Below, piece by piece: positions 54,102 through 64,000 of a DNA stretch of 64,000 bases (positions are counted from its first letter, which is position 1; each line of letters starts with the position of its first letter). The notes under the pieces are model-generated. The model worked only from the letters and a program-made list of their open reading frames with translations, ran no database searches and had not been told where the DNA came from. Made by a program: the position numbers and the translations under genes. This stretch comes from an uncultured Desulfomicrobiaceae bacterium (GTDB lineage Bacteria > Desulfobacterota > Desulfovibrionia > Desulfovibrionales > Desulfomicrobiaceae): positions 62,001 through 126,000 of the forward strand of contig CALKRN010000005.1 in the NCBI GenBank assembly GCA_937989665.1, written 5' to 3'.

Positions 54102-54361
54102 ATTGGGTCCGCCTTGTGATGCTCGCTGGATGGGGAGTGGGGATTGGCCGGCTGCTGGTCGTGGGGATGGAGCCCCTGACGGTGGTGGCCCTCATCCTTC
54201 TTGTGGGCCTCGCCGGGCTTCGGCCTCGGGCTCGGCCTTGGCGGCAGGCCTACTATTGCCAGACGTGTGGGGCGGTATACCCCCTCCGGCCGCCCAAGCG
54301 GTGCACATGCGGTTGCGTGCGCTTTTTTCGGGATGATGCTATCCCACCCACCACATCTTGA
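54086..54361 (+). CDS. Small membrane protein with C-terminal zinc-ribbon-like motif
   Basis: A candidate gene of 91 residues with a GTG start inside the end of the MFS gene (16-base overlap) and GGGAGGG just upstream; ATG at 54119 is an alternative. It has one or two hydrophobic segments (VMLAGWGVGIGRLL and MEPLTVVALILLVGLAGL), a basic patch, and then CQTCGAVYPLRPPKRCTCGC, a CX2C...CXC pattern that could bind zinc. I know no named family. It overlaps the convergent mntP by 23 bases. Confidence 0.5.
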   Translation: MAARIDWVRLVMLAGWGVGIGRLLVVGMEPLTVVALILLVGLAGLRPRARPWRQAYYCQTCGAVYPLRPPKRCTCGCVRFFRDDAIPPTTS

Positions 54362-54896
54362 GCCCCAAGAGGACAAGGACAAGGCCGCCGAGACGTTCGG
54401 CGAGCCGGCCCAAGGAGAGGCGGCAGCCTACTTGGGCCCCGAGAAAGAGCCCGCTTGCTGTAAACAGGGATGCCGTGCCCCCGATGACAAGGCATGGCGC
54501 CAGGATGGCGACGTCGAGGGCCGCGAGGGTGATGCCCACGGCCAGGGCGTCGATGCTTGTGGCCACGGACAGGGCAAGGAGGCGGGTGCCTGTGGTGGGG
54601 TCGGCGCAGCTCGTGGTCTCGTCGCCGTGGAAGCTCTCCCATATCATGTGGCCACCGATGCCGCCGAGCAGGAGGAGCGCCACGAGCGGGGCGTGGGCGG
54701 CAATGAGGCGTTGGGCCAGGGTGCCGCCGAGCCAGCCGAGAGCGGGCATGAGGGCTTGAAAAAGGCCGAAATGCCAGGAGAGGCGGAGGTATTGGCGCCA
54801 GGTGGGGCGCTGGATGGCGGCCCCCGCCGCCGTGGCGACGGCAAAGGCATCCATGGCCAGACCGACGGCGAGAAGCAGGAGGGTGGACAGCGGCAT
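54339..54896 (-). CDS. mntP: Manganese efflux pump MntP
   Basis: A 185-residue DUF204 protein with six membrane helices in two similar halves. The conserved acidic motifs are GLAMDAFAVATAAG in helix 1 and SVATSIDALAVGITLA in helix 4. E. coli MntP exports Mn(II). A yybP-ykoY manganese riboswitch often precedes such genes; I did not recognise one in the 298 bases up to speA, which otherwise hold no gene. Confidence 0.93.
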   Translation of the reverse strand: MPLSTLLLLAVGLAMDAFAVATAAGAAIQRPTWRQYLRLSWHFGLFQALMPALGWLGGTLAQRLIAAHAPLVALLLLGGIGGHMIWESFHGDETTSCADPTTGTRLLALSVATSIDALAVGITLAALDVAILAPCLVIGGTASLFTASGLFLGAQVGCRLSLGRLAERLGGLVLVLLGLKMWWVG

Positions 54897-55194
54897 AGGA
54901 CCTCACAGAGGGGGTGAAGAAAAGCCCCTTAGCCGTGGGACGTTGATCTTGGCAAGTCAGGGTAAGCGTCCAACGCTCCTTGAAACACGGCCCAAGCCAT
55001 CTTGCTCGTTGGTTCGCCTGTCCCAGCCCCCAAAAGCCGCATCCTTTGTCTCGTCAGCGACCTCCTTGTCGTTTTCGACACCACCCCGAGTGCCCAGGGA
55101 AGGGACGCATGCATAGCGTTGACGGTGGTCTACCCCCCGTTTAGAGGGGCCAAGACGCCAGAGCGCGTGGATTGTAGATGGGAAAGGAGGCAGC

Positions 55195-57156
55195 ATGCGG
55201 TCACGGACCCTGGAAAAATGGACGGCGGAGCGCTCCGCAGAGCTCTACGGGGTAGATAACTGGGGCAATGGCTATTTTCGGGTGACGCCCGATGGGCTTT
55301 TGGGGATTACTCCCTTCCCAGGCACGGAAGTTTGCGTCCCCATCATGGACATCCTTGCCGGTCTCCAGGAGCGCGGCTTGGGTCTGCCGGTGCTGCTGCG
55401 GGTGGAGAATCTTCTCGATGCCCAGATTACCCTGCTCCACGAGTCCTTTGCTGCGGCCATTGCCAGCTTGGGGTACAACGGCGAGTTCCGCGGCGTTTAT
55501 CCTGTTAAAGTCAACCAGCAGCAGCAGGTACTGGAAGAGATCGCCAAGGTAGGTGGACGATTCAATCACGGCTTTGAGGTCGGCAGCAAGGCCGAACTTA
55601 TCGCGGCCCTTTCGTTTCTCGATAATCCTCGGGCCTGTCTGGTGTGCAATGGTTACAAAGACAAAGACTATATCGACCTGGCCTTGTATGCCTGCAAGAT
55701 GGGCTTTTTGTGTTTCCTTGTCCTGGAGATGCCTAGCGAGTTGCCGTTGATTCTCGAGCGTTCTCGGGCCTTGGGGATCGAGCCGCGCATTGGGGTGCGC
55801 ATCAAGGTGTCCTCGCAGGCTGGGGGGCATTGGGCCGAATCTGCAGGGGATCTGTCTATCTTTGGGCTTTCCACGGCGGAGGTGGTGGACGCCATTGATT
55901 TGTTGCGTGGGCAGAATATGCTCCATTGTATGCAATTTTTGCATTTCCATCTTGGTTCCCAGATACCTAATATTCGAGATATTCGTATTGCTGTTCGTGA
56001 AGCGACCAGGATGTATGCTGAGCTAGTGGCTGAAGGATGCCAAATGGGTTTTTTGGATTTAGGAGGTGGCCTGGCTGTCGATTATGATGGGTCGCATACG
56101 AACTATCCGTCGAGTAGAAATTACACATTACAAGAATACTGCATGGATATTGTCGAGTCGGTCATGTCGAGTCTCGATGAACGGGGTATTGCCCATCCCC
56201 ACATCATTACCGAGTCGGGCCGCGCCACTGTGGCCTACTATTCGGTGCTCCTGTTCAACGTGCTCGACGTCAGCCGTCTCGAAGATCGACCCGTGCCGGA
56301 GAAGCTCGCTCCTGAGGAACCGGAGGCCATTCATAATCTCCTTGAGGTGTACCATTCGTTGTCACTGAAGAATCTCCAGGAGTGCTATAACGATGCCATT
56401 TATTACCGCGATGAAGTGCGTCAGCTTTTTCGTCTTGGCCAATGCACTTTACGACAGCGGGCCTTAAGTGACACCATATTTTGGGCGGTCATTCGTAGTA
56501 TTGCTCAACGTTTGCCTGGTATGAAAAATCCACCTTCTGCACTCAAGGATATCGAACTTGCGCTAGCGAGTATTTACTACTGCAATATGAGTGTCTTTCA
56601 GTCTCTTCCGGATGCGTGGGCTATTGGTCATCTCTTTCCTATCATGCCCATACATCGCCTCAATGAAGAGCCAACGGAGACAGCTATTCTTGCCGATATT
56701 ACGTGTGATAGCGATGGGAAATTGGACCGATTCATTGATATCCATGGAGAGAAGCGCGTGTTGGAGCTCCATAGCTTGGAGTGTGGGCAGCCCTATTATC
56801 TCGGGGCGTTTTTGGTTGGCGCGTATCAGGAGACACTGGGCGATTTACATAACTTGTTCGGTGATACCAATGTGGTTAGTGTCCGTATCAACGACGATGG
56901 GACCTATGACCTGACGCGAGAATTGGAAGGGGATAGTGTTGCGGATGTACTCTCGTATGTAGAGTTCGACCCTAAACAAGTCTTGGAGAATTTCCGTAAG
57001 GTCGCCGAAGCGGGGGTCCGGGAAGGAAAGATTAGCCCCCAGGAGCGTTTTCTCATTATGCGAGCCTATGAGCGGGGATTACGAGGCTATACCTATTTAC
57101 ACGAAGGCCGCGGCGGCTGTGCCGTGGAAGCGTTCGAATCATCCCAGGGGAGGTAA
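55195..57156 (+). CDS. speA: Biosynthetic arginine decarboxylase
   Basis: A 653-residue fold-III PLP enzyme turning arginine into agmatine. The PLP lysine is K105 in GVYPVKVNQQQ, with the later GGGLAVDYDGSH phosphate-binding loop and the C-terminal active-site Cys in [21 protein letters not shown] precedes the ATG. It begins a four-gene operon for spermidine-type polyamines. Codon use changes inside the gene: about 55905-56160 and 56340-57060 are clearly richer in A and T than the flanks, which hints at a recombined segment. No agmatine-processing gene is in the window. Confidence 0.97.
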   Translation: MRSRTLEKWTAERSAELYGVDNWGNGYFRVTPDGLLGITPFPGTEVCVPIMDILAGLQERGLGLPVLLRVENLLDAQITLLHESFAAAIASLGYNGEFRGVYPVKVNQQQQVLEEIAKVGGRFNHGFEVGSKAELIAALSFLDNPRACLVCNGYKDKDYIDLALYACKMGFLCFLVLEMPSELPLILERSRALGIEPRIGVRIKVSSQAGGHWAESAGDLSIFGLSTAEVVDAIDLLRGQNMLHCMQFLHFHLGSQIPNIRDIRIAVREATRMYAELVAEGCQMGFLDLGGGLAVDYDGSHTNYPSSRNYTLQEYCMDIVESVMSSLDERGIAHPHIITESGRATVAYYSVLLFNVLDVSRLEDRPVPEKLAPEEPEAIHNLLEVYHSLSLKNLQECYNDAIYYRDEVRQLFRLGQCTLRQRALSDTIFWAVIRSIAQRLPGMKNPPSALKDIELALASIYYCNMSVFQSLPDAWAIGHLFPIMPIHRLNEEPTETAILADITCDSDGKLDRFIDIHGEKRVLELHSLECGQPYYLGAFLVGAYQETLGDLHNLFGDTNVVSVRINDDGTYDLTRELEGDSVADVLSYVEFDPKQVLENFRKVAEAGVREGKISPQERFLIMRAYERGLRGYTYLHEGRGGCAVEAFESSQGR

Positions 57157-57158
57157 CC

Positions 57159-58348
<1,190 letters not shown>

Positions 58349-58349
<1 letters not shown>

Positions 58350-59515
58350 TGGACGGCCGTACGGCATATCGTTTTGATGCTTCGCAGGTAGAAACCCCGT
58401 GTTTTGTGGTGGATACAGGGCTCCTCGCCCGCAACCTCGAGATCCTCGCCGGGGTGAAGGCGCGCACGAGCTGCAAGGTCCTCTTGGCCCTTAAAGGCTT
58501 TGCCATGTGGAGTCTGTTTTCGCTCTTGCGCGAAGTCCTCGATGGGGTGTGTGCGAGCTCGCCCCATGAGGCTCGGCTAGGCCGCGAGGAGTTTGGCCGC
58601 GAAGTGCACGTCTTTGCCGCTGCCTATAGTGAAGCCCACATCCGTGATTTATGTACCACTGCTGACCATATCGTCTTCAACTCGTTTGGGCAGTTGCTCC
58701 GCTTTCGTCCTCTGGTGGAGGAAGAGGCCCGACGTCTTGGCCGAGAGATCGCCCTGGGGATGCGGATTAATCCCGAACATTCGGAAGGTACTGTACCGAT
58801 CTATGACCCCTGCGCCCCAGGCTCGCGCCTCGGGGTGCGGCGCCGCCACTTCCAATCACATCTTTTGGACGGCGTTAGAGGGCTCCATTGGCATAACCTC
58901 TGTGAGCAAAATGCCGATAGCCTCCTGCGCACTGTCGAGGCAGCGGAGGCCAGGTTTGGCGAGTTCTTCGCCCGCATGGAGTATGTCAATTTTGGTGGGG
59001 GACACCATATCACTCGGCCAGATTATGACCTGGACCTGCTCTGCCGGATTGTCGCAGACTTTCAGGACCGCTATGGCGTGCAGGTTTATCTGGAGCCTGG
59101 TGAGGCCGTCGCTCTCAACGCAGGCTATCTAGTCACGACGGTGTTGGATATTGTCGAAGCAGACCTGCCCATCGCCATCCTCGATACGTCGGTGCCCGCC
59201 CATATGCCCGATGTCCTCGAGATGCCCTATCGGCCGCATGTGGTGGGTTCCGGAATGCCCGGAGAAAAACCCTACACCTACCGCCTGGGAGGGCTTTCCT
59301 GCCTGGCGGGAGATGTGGTGGGCGAGTACTCTTTCGCCACGCCCCTGGCCGTAGGGGACCGCCTTGTGTTCACGGACATGGCCCATTACTCTATGGTCAA
59401 GACGACGACCTTCAATGGTATCGGTTTGCCGAGCATTTATGTGTTTTCTCCTGACCACCAATTGCGCCTTGTGCGTCGGTTTGGTTATGAAGATTTTAAG
59501 GGCCGGTTGTCGTAA
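58349..59515 (+). CDS. nspC: Carboxynorspermidine/carboxyspermidine decarboxylase
   Basis: A 388-residue fold-III PLP decarboxylase giving norspermidine or spermidine. The PLP lysine is K49 in VLLALKGFAMW. Further features are the start VETPCFVVDTGLLARNLEIL, VNFGGGHHITRPDYD and EPGEAVALNAGYLVT. The ATG at 58349 overlaps the preceding stop. With speA and the dehydrogenase it forms the carboxyspermidine route, an alternative to the S-adenosylmethionine route. Confidence 0.95.
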
Positions 59516-59538
59516 CCTGAAGTACAAGGAGGTTTGCC

Positions 59539-60057
59539 GTGGAGTTGGCAGGCAAGAAGGTCATGGTGTTGGTTGAGGAAATGTACAATGATTACGAATA
59601 TATTTATCCCTACTATCGGCTTTTGGAGGCAGGCGCTCAGGTGGAGGTTGTTGGGCCGCAGGCTGGCGTGACCTACACGGGCAAGGCAGGCACGACGGCA
59701 AAAAGCACCATGGCGGCGGAGGACGCCGTGGCCGAGGCCTTCAGTGGGATGATCATCCCAGGTGGCTATGCCCCGGACATGATGCGACGCCATCGCCCCA
59801 TGGTGGAGCTGGTGCGGCAGATGCACGCGGCGGGCAAGGTCATTGCCGCCATTTGCCATGCGGGCTGGATGCTTGCTTCGGCGAAGGTCCTCGTTGGCCG
59901 TACGGTGACATCCTTTTTTGCCATTCGCGATGATCTGGAACATGCGGGGGCGACTTGGGTGGATCAAGACGTTGTCCAAGATGGCAACCTTATTACGAGC
60001 CGCACGCCTGCGGACTTGCCAGCATTCATGCGCACGGTGATTGCGGCGCTTCGCTGA
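59539..60057 (+). CDS. DJ-1/PfpI family protein
   Basis: A 172-residue DJ-1/PfpI fold protein. The nucleophile is C106 in AAICHAGWMLA, with the upstream Glu in LVEEMYNDYE and the GMIIPGGYAPD loop. Members act as deglycases, proteases or amidases, and the activity here is not shown. A GTG start at 59539 follows AGGAGG. It is the last gene before a terminator in the polyamine operon; a role on agmatine or amine products is only a guess. Confidence 0.88.
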   Translation: MELAGKKVMVLVEEMYNDYEYIYPYYRLLEAGAQVEVVGPQAGVTYTGKAGTTAKSTMAAEDAVAEAFSGMIIPGGYAPDMMRRHRPMVELVRQMHAAGKVIAAICHAGWMLASAKVLVGRTVTSFFAIRDDLEHAGATWVDQDVVQDGNLITSRTPADLPAFMRTVIAALR

Positions 60058-60082
60058 TGAAGGGGAGGCCTTGGCAGGCCTT

Positions 60083-60110
60083 TGCCCCGCCGCGGCGGGG
60101 CATTTTTGTT
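60083..60110 (+). terminator. Terminator of the polyamine operon
   Basis: TGCCCCGCC (60083-60091) and GGCGGGGCA (60094-60102) form a nine-base GC-rich stem with a two-base centre (a perfect 20-base palindrome), followed by TTTTTG. It lies 25 bases after the PfpI stop. Confidence 0.85.
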
Positions 60111-60140
60111 GGTGTCGCAGCATGGTTTCAAGGAGATTTC

Positions 60141-61286
60141 ATGGAATGCAATCCGTTATGCCAGGAGCTTACCTCGTTTCGCGTCATGGATGTGCTGGAG
60201 CGGGCTTCCGAACTGGAGCGTCAGGGGCGCCATATCATCCATTTGGAGATCGGTGAGCCGGACTTCCCGACACCTGCGGCCGTCAAGGCCGCGGCCGTTG
60301 CCGCCATTGAGGCCGGCCATACCCACTACACCCATTCCCTTGGAATCCCTGAGCTGCGGGAGGCCATCGCAGACCACTACCACCAGGAATATGGGGTAGT
60401 GGTGGACCCGGAGCGCATCCTGGTCACGCCGGGGACCTCGCCAGCCATGCTCCTTGTGTTTTCCCTCATGCTGCGGCCAGGGCAACGGGTCATCCTGACT
60501 GACCCCTGCTACGCCTGCTATCCCAATTTTCTGCGTTTTGCGGGCGCTGTGCCCCATTTCGTCCCCTTGCGGCCCGAGGCTGGCTTCCAGCTCGATGTGG
60601 CCGCAGTCCGGGAGGTTCTTCCTGATGTGGCGGGCATTCTTATCAACTCCCCCGCCAACCCCACCGGGGTGGTACTCGAATCTCGGGCCCTCAAAGAACT
60701 TGCAGACCTGGGCATCACCGTCTTTTCTGACGAGATCTACCATGGGCTGGTATATACGGGCCGGGCGCGGAGCATGCTGGAGTTTACGGACGATTGCTTT
60801 GTCTTCAATGGCTTTTCCAAACGCTACGCCATGACCGGCTGGCGTCTGGGCTATGTTATCGCTCCCGAGCGCTATGTGGAGCGGTTGCGGACGATGCAGC
60901 AAAACTTCTTCCTGTGCACGAGTTCCATCGCTCAATGGGCAGGGGTAGCTGCATTGACGCAAACAGCTGCCGAGGTGGAACACATGCGGGCGGTGTACGA
61001 TGAGCGGCGGCATTATCTCATCGCTCGCTTGCAGCAGCTTGGTTTTGGGATTGGGGTAGAGCCGACGGGCGCCTTTTATGTCTTTGCCGATGCGCGGCAT
61101 TGGACAGAGGATTCGGTAGGGTTTGCCTTTGATGTCTTGGAGCGCGCTGGCGTGGGCGTGGCCCCAGGAGTGGATTTTGGTCCGAGCGGTGAAGGCTTTC
61201 TCCGTTTTTCCTACGCCAATTCGGTGGAGCACCTTGAAGAGGGGATGCTCCGGTTGGAACGGTATCTTGCAGAGCGGAGGGCGTGA
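60141..61286 (+). CDS. Class I/II aminotransferase (aspartate aminotransferase-like)
   Basis: A 381-residue fold-I PLP enzyme. The PLP lysine is in NGFSKRYAMTGWRLGY, with INSPANPTGVV and FSDEIYHGL before it and FLRFSYANS near the C-terminus. Family members act on aspartate, alanine or aromatic amino acids; the substrate is open. AAGGAG lies five bases before the ATG at 60141. Its stop overlaps the ferredoxin ATG. Confidence 0.9.
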   Translation: MECNPLCQELTSFRVMDVLERASELERQGRHIIHLEIGEPDFPTPAAVKAAAVAAIEAGHTHYTHSLGIPELREAIADHYHQEYGVVVDPERILVTPGTSPAMLLVFSLMLRPGQRVILTDPCYACYPNFLRFAGAVPHFVPLRPEAGFQLDVAAVREVLPDVAGILINSPANPTGVVLESRALKELADLGITVFSDEIYHGLVYTGRARSMLEFTDDCFVFNGFSKRYAMTGWRLGYVIAPERYVERLRTMQQNFFLCTSSIAQWAGVAALTQTAAEVEHMRAVYDERRHYLIARLQQLGFGIGVEPTGAFYVFADARHWTEDSVGFAFDVLERAGVGVAPGVDFGPSGEGFLRFSYANSVEHLEEGMLRLERYLAERRA

Positions 61287-61504
61287 TGCTTGTGGACGTT
61301 GCGGTCAATGGTCCCTGCTGTTCGGGGTGTGGGGCGTGCGCCGAGGTGGCGCCTGAGCTTTTTGCCTTGGACGATTTTGGTACGGCCTATCCTGTGCGCA
61401 ATCCCTGCCCTGAGGAGTTGGCCTGCCAAGCAGCGAGGATCTGTCCGGTAAGCTGTATCGAGGTTATGGTGCCGGGAACCAGCGCAACGCCGGCATGCCG
61501 TTGA
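61286..61504 (+). CDS. Small [4Fe-4S]-type ferredoxin
   Basis: A 72-residue ferredoxin. The cluster motif is CCSGCGACAEVAPELF with a distal ARICPVSCI, so one cluster (3Fe or 4Fe) is likely. It begins with the ATG that overlaps the aminotransferase stop (TGATG) and overlaps the convergent mqnA by 41 bases. Acidic residues dominate. The redox partner is not shown. Confidence 0.88.
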   Translation: MLVDVAVNGPCCSGCGACAEVAPELFALDDFGTAYPVRNPCPEELACQAARICPVSCIEVMVPGTSATPACR

Positions 61505-62360
61505 GGAGCCCAAGCTCGGTGGCATAGGCACCAAAACAGGTCAGGGCCGCGAGTTCCTCTGGGCCGATGGTTGTGTACATGGTGTGCCAGTAGTCAAGTA
61601 CCGCCTTGGCCGAGAGGCCATGAAGCGAGGCCGCCAGAGGGGCAAGTTCAGGGAGGTGCGTTGGTAATTGGGCATTGATGGCGGTCAGGGCCGTATGGAG
61701 GCGCTGGAGCAGGGCGCTGTGGGTGGCAACGCAGGCCTCGCGTACGATCCAGACCGCAAAGACGAATGGCAGGCCCGTCCAGTCATGCCATGCTTCGGCG
61801 AGGTCGATGACCTGCCAGCCTTGGGGTGGCGTCAGCCAGAGGCGCAGCGCCTGGTTGCCGATTTCCAGGTGCGGCCGTTGGAAGCAAAGCCCCTCTCCTG
61901 GAGGGCAAGGACGCCACGGTACTGAGGGGAGCTTCCAGACTCGCTGCCAGAGGAGGCGCAGCAGGGCTGAGGAGGAGGCTGAGGCGTTTGTCAGCAATAC
62001 CGGTCCTGGATGGTGCTGGAGCCAATCTCCCAGGTCTTCCAGCGGGGTCGGCGAGAGGAGCACAACGCTTTGGACCGCCCTGCGAGCGCAGATTCCCACC
62101 CCTGAGAGCAGGCGGTAGCTCTCGGCACCCTCCAAATAGGCAAACGAACTGGAGGGCGAGACATCTAACCGCGCCTCGTGCAAGGCGCGGTTGAGTTCAT
62201 TGGGATGGCCAGGCCAATGGATAACCGCCTCTCCCTCTGGCAAGTGCCGGGACAGGAGGTGGAAGATAGGCCAGAGGTTAAGGTAGTCGATGCGCCCAAG
62301 GCGCAGAGGCGCGGGAGGACCCGAGGCAGCAGCTGCTGCCCCGGGGAGCGGATCAGCCAT
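61464..62360 (-). CDS. mqnA: Chorismate dehydratase MqnA (futalosine menaquinone pathway)
   Basis: A 298-residue MqnA, a periplasmic-binding-protein-like fold that dehydrates chorismate at the start of the futalosine route to menaquinone. Features are LRLGRIDYLNLWPIFHLL, the DVSPSSSFAYLEG segment, GNQALRLWL and DLAEAWHDWTGLPFVFAVW. It starts on the last base of the adk stop (TAATG), so the two are coupled. Its end overlaps the ferredoxin gene. Confidence 0.92.
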   Translation of the reverse strand: MADPLPGAAAAASGPPAPLRLGRIDYLNLWPIFHLLSRHLPEGEAVIHWPGHPNELNRALHEARLDVSPSSSFAYLEGAESYRLLSGVGICARRAVQSVVLLSPTPLEDLGDWLQHHPGPVLLTNASASSSALLRLLWQRVWKLPSVPWRPCPPGEGLCFQRPHLEIGNQALRLWLTPPQGWQVIDLAEAWHDWTGLPFVFAVWIVREACVATHSALLQRLHTALTAINAQLPTHLPELAPLAASLHGLSAKAVLDYWHTMYTTIGPEELAALTCFGAYATELGLLNGMPALRWFPAP

Positions 62361-63031
62361 TAGCGCAATTGGGCAAGCAGGGTTTCTTTAATTTCAGTGA
62401 TGGAGCCTTCTCCATTGAGTTCGATATACTTGAAGCCGACTTCTTTGGCCAAGTTTTTGAAATAGTAGCAGGCCGCCAGGGTGCCGGTCTCGGTGTTGTA
62501 GTAGATATCGTGGCGCTTGTTGATGGCCTCTTCGTCCTGGTCGTCGCTGCGAGCCGTGAGCTCGCCCCCGCAGACCCGACATTTGCCATCGATGGGTTTG
62601 ATGGCCTCGATATAGATGTTGTTGGGGTGGTTCGGGTCGTTCTTGCAGAGGCGCCGGCCCATGATGCGGTTTTTGGCCACTTCACGCGGCAATAAAATCT
62701 CGATGACATAGTCGAGCTGCACCCCATCGGCCTTCAAGGCCTCCCAAAGCTTCTGCGCCTGGACGATGGAGCGAGGAAAGCCGTCCAAGAGCCAGCCATT
62801 GGGGCCGGCCTTTTTGAGCACGTCGAGGACCATGGGGATGGTGATGTCGTCTGGCACAAGCTCACCCCGATCGATGTACTCTTTGGCCTTTTTGCCCAGT
62901 TCTGTGCCTCCGCCAATGTGCTGGCGGAAGATGGCGCCGGATTCGATATGGTCGAGGTTGTACTTTTGCTTCACCAGCGACCCCTGCGTCCCTTTGCCGC
63001 TGCCATTGGGTCCGAAGATGAGGATGTTCAC
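62360..63031 (-). CDS. adk: Adenylate kinase
   Basis: A 223-residue adenylate kinase. The P-loop is GPNGSGKGT near residue 8, followed by SGAIFR and GWLLDGFPRS. A LID-like insert holds two cysteine sites (RLCKND and CRVCGG), which probably bind zinc. I chose the GTG at 63031 because AAAGGAGG lies five bases before it; an ATG at 63058 would put that site inside the gene. Gram-negative adenylate kinases often lack the LID zinc, but deltaproteobacterial ones frequently keep it. Confidence 0.95.
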   Translation of the reverse strand: MNILIFGPNGSGKGTQGSLVKQKYNLDHIESGAIFRQHIGGGTELGKKAKEYIDRGELVPDDITIPMVLDVLKKAGPNGWLLDGFPRSIVQAQKLWEALKADGVQLDYVIEILLPREVAKNRIMGRRLCKNDPNHPNNIYIEAIKPIDGKCRVCGGELTARSDDQDEEAINKRHDIYYNTETGTLAACYYFKNLAKEVGFKYIELNGEGSITEIKETLLAQLR

Positions 63032-63237
63032 GATGCCCTCCTTTGCAAAAAATTTCACAACCGCCTAGCGCCCGGTGGGAATACTGTCAATGCTTTCTCC
63101 CGTGTGGCTTGGGTTGACACTGCGGACGTCCAGGGCTTAGCCCTTAAAAAACAAATGCTTTTTATGTGGTCCGTTGCAATGGGTATGGGCCGATGGCTTT
63201 GGGGTGCAGGGGGTTTGCGAAACGAAGAACGAGGACC

Positions 63238-63864
63238 ATGGCGATGGGTCTTTCCACGTGGCTGCCTTTTGTGGCGGCGAGTATTATCTTTAGCCTGAGC
63301 CCCGGATCGGGGGCCATTTCCACCGTGGGCGTGAGCCTCTTTCAGGGATGGCGGGCTGCTTTTTGGAATATCCTTGGGTTACAGGTGGGCTTGGGGGTAC
63401 ATATCGGGCTTGTGGGCGCTGGGCTGGGGATGCTCGTGGCGGCCTCGGCACCGGCCTTTGCCATGCTCAAATGGCTTGGGGCAGGATATCTTGTATGGTT
63501 GGGCCTTCAGAAATGGCGTGAAGTCCCGAGCGGTGTGGGCGAGGCGCCCAGCCCTGCGTTGCCTGGGGCCTTGGTGCGGCGGGCTGTGCTGGTCAATCTC
63601 ACCAATCCCAAGAGCATCGTCTTTTTGGCGGCCTTCTTGCCGCAATTTCTCTCCCACGAGGCACCTCTTATGCCCCAGTATGTGATGATGGGCCTGACCA
63701 TCGTCTGTGTCGATGCCTTGGTCATGGCGGGCTATGCCCTGGCTGCGGTCCAGGCGCGGCGGCTGTTGACCCAACCAGCAGCCATGGTGGGGGCCAATCG
63801 CCTCCTTGGGGCGGTGTTTGTCGGCGCGGGTGTTGCCTTGGCTTCGGCCCAACGCGCTGGCTAG
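63238..63864 (+). CDS. LysE/RhtB family amino acid exporter
   Basis: A 208-residue membrane protein with about six helices. It starts with WLPFVAASIIFSLSPGSGAI, the family's first helix with a Pro-Gly break, and contains LKWLGAGYLVWLGLQKWRE, and VNLTNPKSIVFLAAFLPQF. It exports an amino acid or related solute; the substrate is unknown. GAGG lies three bases before ATG 63238 and nine before ATG 63244, so either start is possible. Confidence 0.9.
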   Translation: MAMGLSTWLPFVAASIIFSLSPGSGAISTVGVSLFQGWRAAFWNILGLQVGLGVHIGLVGAGLGMLVAASAPAFAMLKWLGAGYLVWLGLQKWREVPSGVGEAPSPALPGALVRRAVLVNLTNPKSIVFLAAFLPQFLSHEAPLMPQYVMMGLTIVCVDALVMAGYALAAVQARRLLTQPAAMVGANRLLGAVFVGAGVALASAQRAG

Positions 63865-63984
63865 GGGTGCTATGTATTGTCCGGACCTTGTCGTGGGAGG
63901 TGCGCAGGAACACGGTGGGGGCCGTGGCCGGGCCTTGCGGAAGGCCTCACGGGGCTACTGACGTCGCGGAGGAGGCGTGGACAT

Positions 63985-64000
63985 CATGCGTGGCCGTGGC
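63985..64000 (+). CDS. Possible start of a gene cut by the window end
   Basis: An ATG at 63985 follows GGAGGAGG about ten bases upstream (63967-63974). Only five codons are visible, so no product can be named, and the call rests on the ribosome-binding site alone. Confidence 0.25.

Noticed and set aside
54897-55194. yybP-ykoY manganese riboswitch before mntP
   Set aside because: I looked for the conserved GGGGAGUAG-type core on the minus strand and did not find it.

Overview
The window is a GC-rich, gene-dense piece of a Gram-negative bacterial chromosome. It carries LptE, an RND efflux system with an outer-membrane lipoprotein, periplasmic L,D-transpeptidase, and type IV pilus/type II secretion PilC. 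No tRNA, rRNA, transposase, integrase or phage gene was seen. The long minus-strand order yceD-rpmF-plsX-fabH-fabG-acpP-fabF-glyA-dcd-ribD-ribE-ribAB-ribH-nusB-leuS-lptE-holA, with rpmB divergent, is an arrangement I know from Desulfovibrio-type sulfate reducers. The carboxyspermidine route to spermidine, futalosine-route MqnA, bacteriohemerythrin and a long-form YeiH-type sulfate/sulfite exporter all fit that group. I infer Desulfovibrionales or a close relative; genus is not decided.

Layout. 0-9.1 kb (plus): end of an ABC-F ATPase, NUDIX hydrolase, pilC, the metF-asd-aminotransferase IV run, a GT4 glycosyltransferase, and a YcbB-like/YcbK-like murein enzyme pair. 9.1-14.1 kb: a two-copy 36-bp direct repeat with a 37-bp spacer, a radical SAM protein, rplM-rpsI, and an HD-domain plus CBS-domain pair. 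14.1-20.2 kb: a two-component system (c-type-heme sensor kinase with an NtrC-type regulator) divergent from a YeiH-type exporter; the shared intergenic region holds a sigma-54-type promoter and a perfect palindrome. 20.3-25.9 kb (minus): AEC transporter, lon, radC, holA, lptE. 25.9-39.7 kb (minus): the leuS to yceD housekeeping run listed above. 39.8-41.1 kb: rpmB, a GNAT protein, an RRM protein. 41.3-49.2 kb: an RND tripartite pump (minus) divergent from a hybrid sensor kinase. 49.4-52.4 kb (minus): bacteriohemerythrin and ptb-buk. 52.7-54.9 kb: an MFS exporter, a small zinc-ribbon membrane protein, and mntP. 55.2-60.1 kb (plus): the polyamine operon speA-CANSDH-nspC-PfpI. 60.1-63.9 kb: aminotransferase-ferredoxin, adk-mqnA, and a LysE-family exporter.

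How the parts work together. Aspartate semialdehyde made by Asd is the co-substrate of the carboxy(nor)spermidine dehydrogenase in the polyamine operon. The rib genes are complete for riboflavin (ribD, ribE, ribAB, ribH), and the fab/plsX block covers initiation and elongation of fatty acids plus entry into phospholipid. The most interesting unit is the candidate circuit at 14.1-20.2 kb: a periplasmic CXXCH sensor kinase, a sigma-54 activator, a palindromic enhancer, a -24/-12 promoter and a sulfur oxyanion exporter, all adjacent. A second theme is a set of five intergenic direct repeats with periods of 64-80 bp, one of which has the geometry of a minimal CRISPR array but no cas genes in view.
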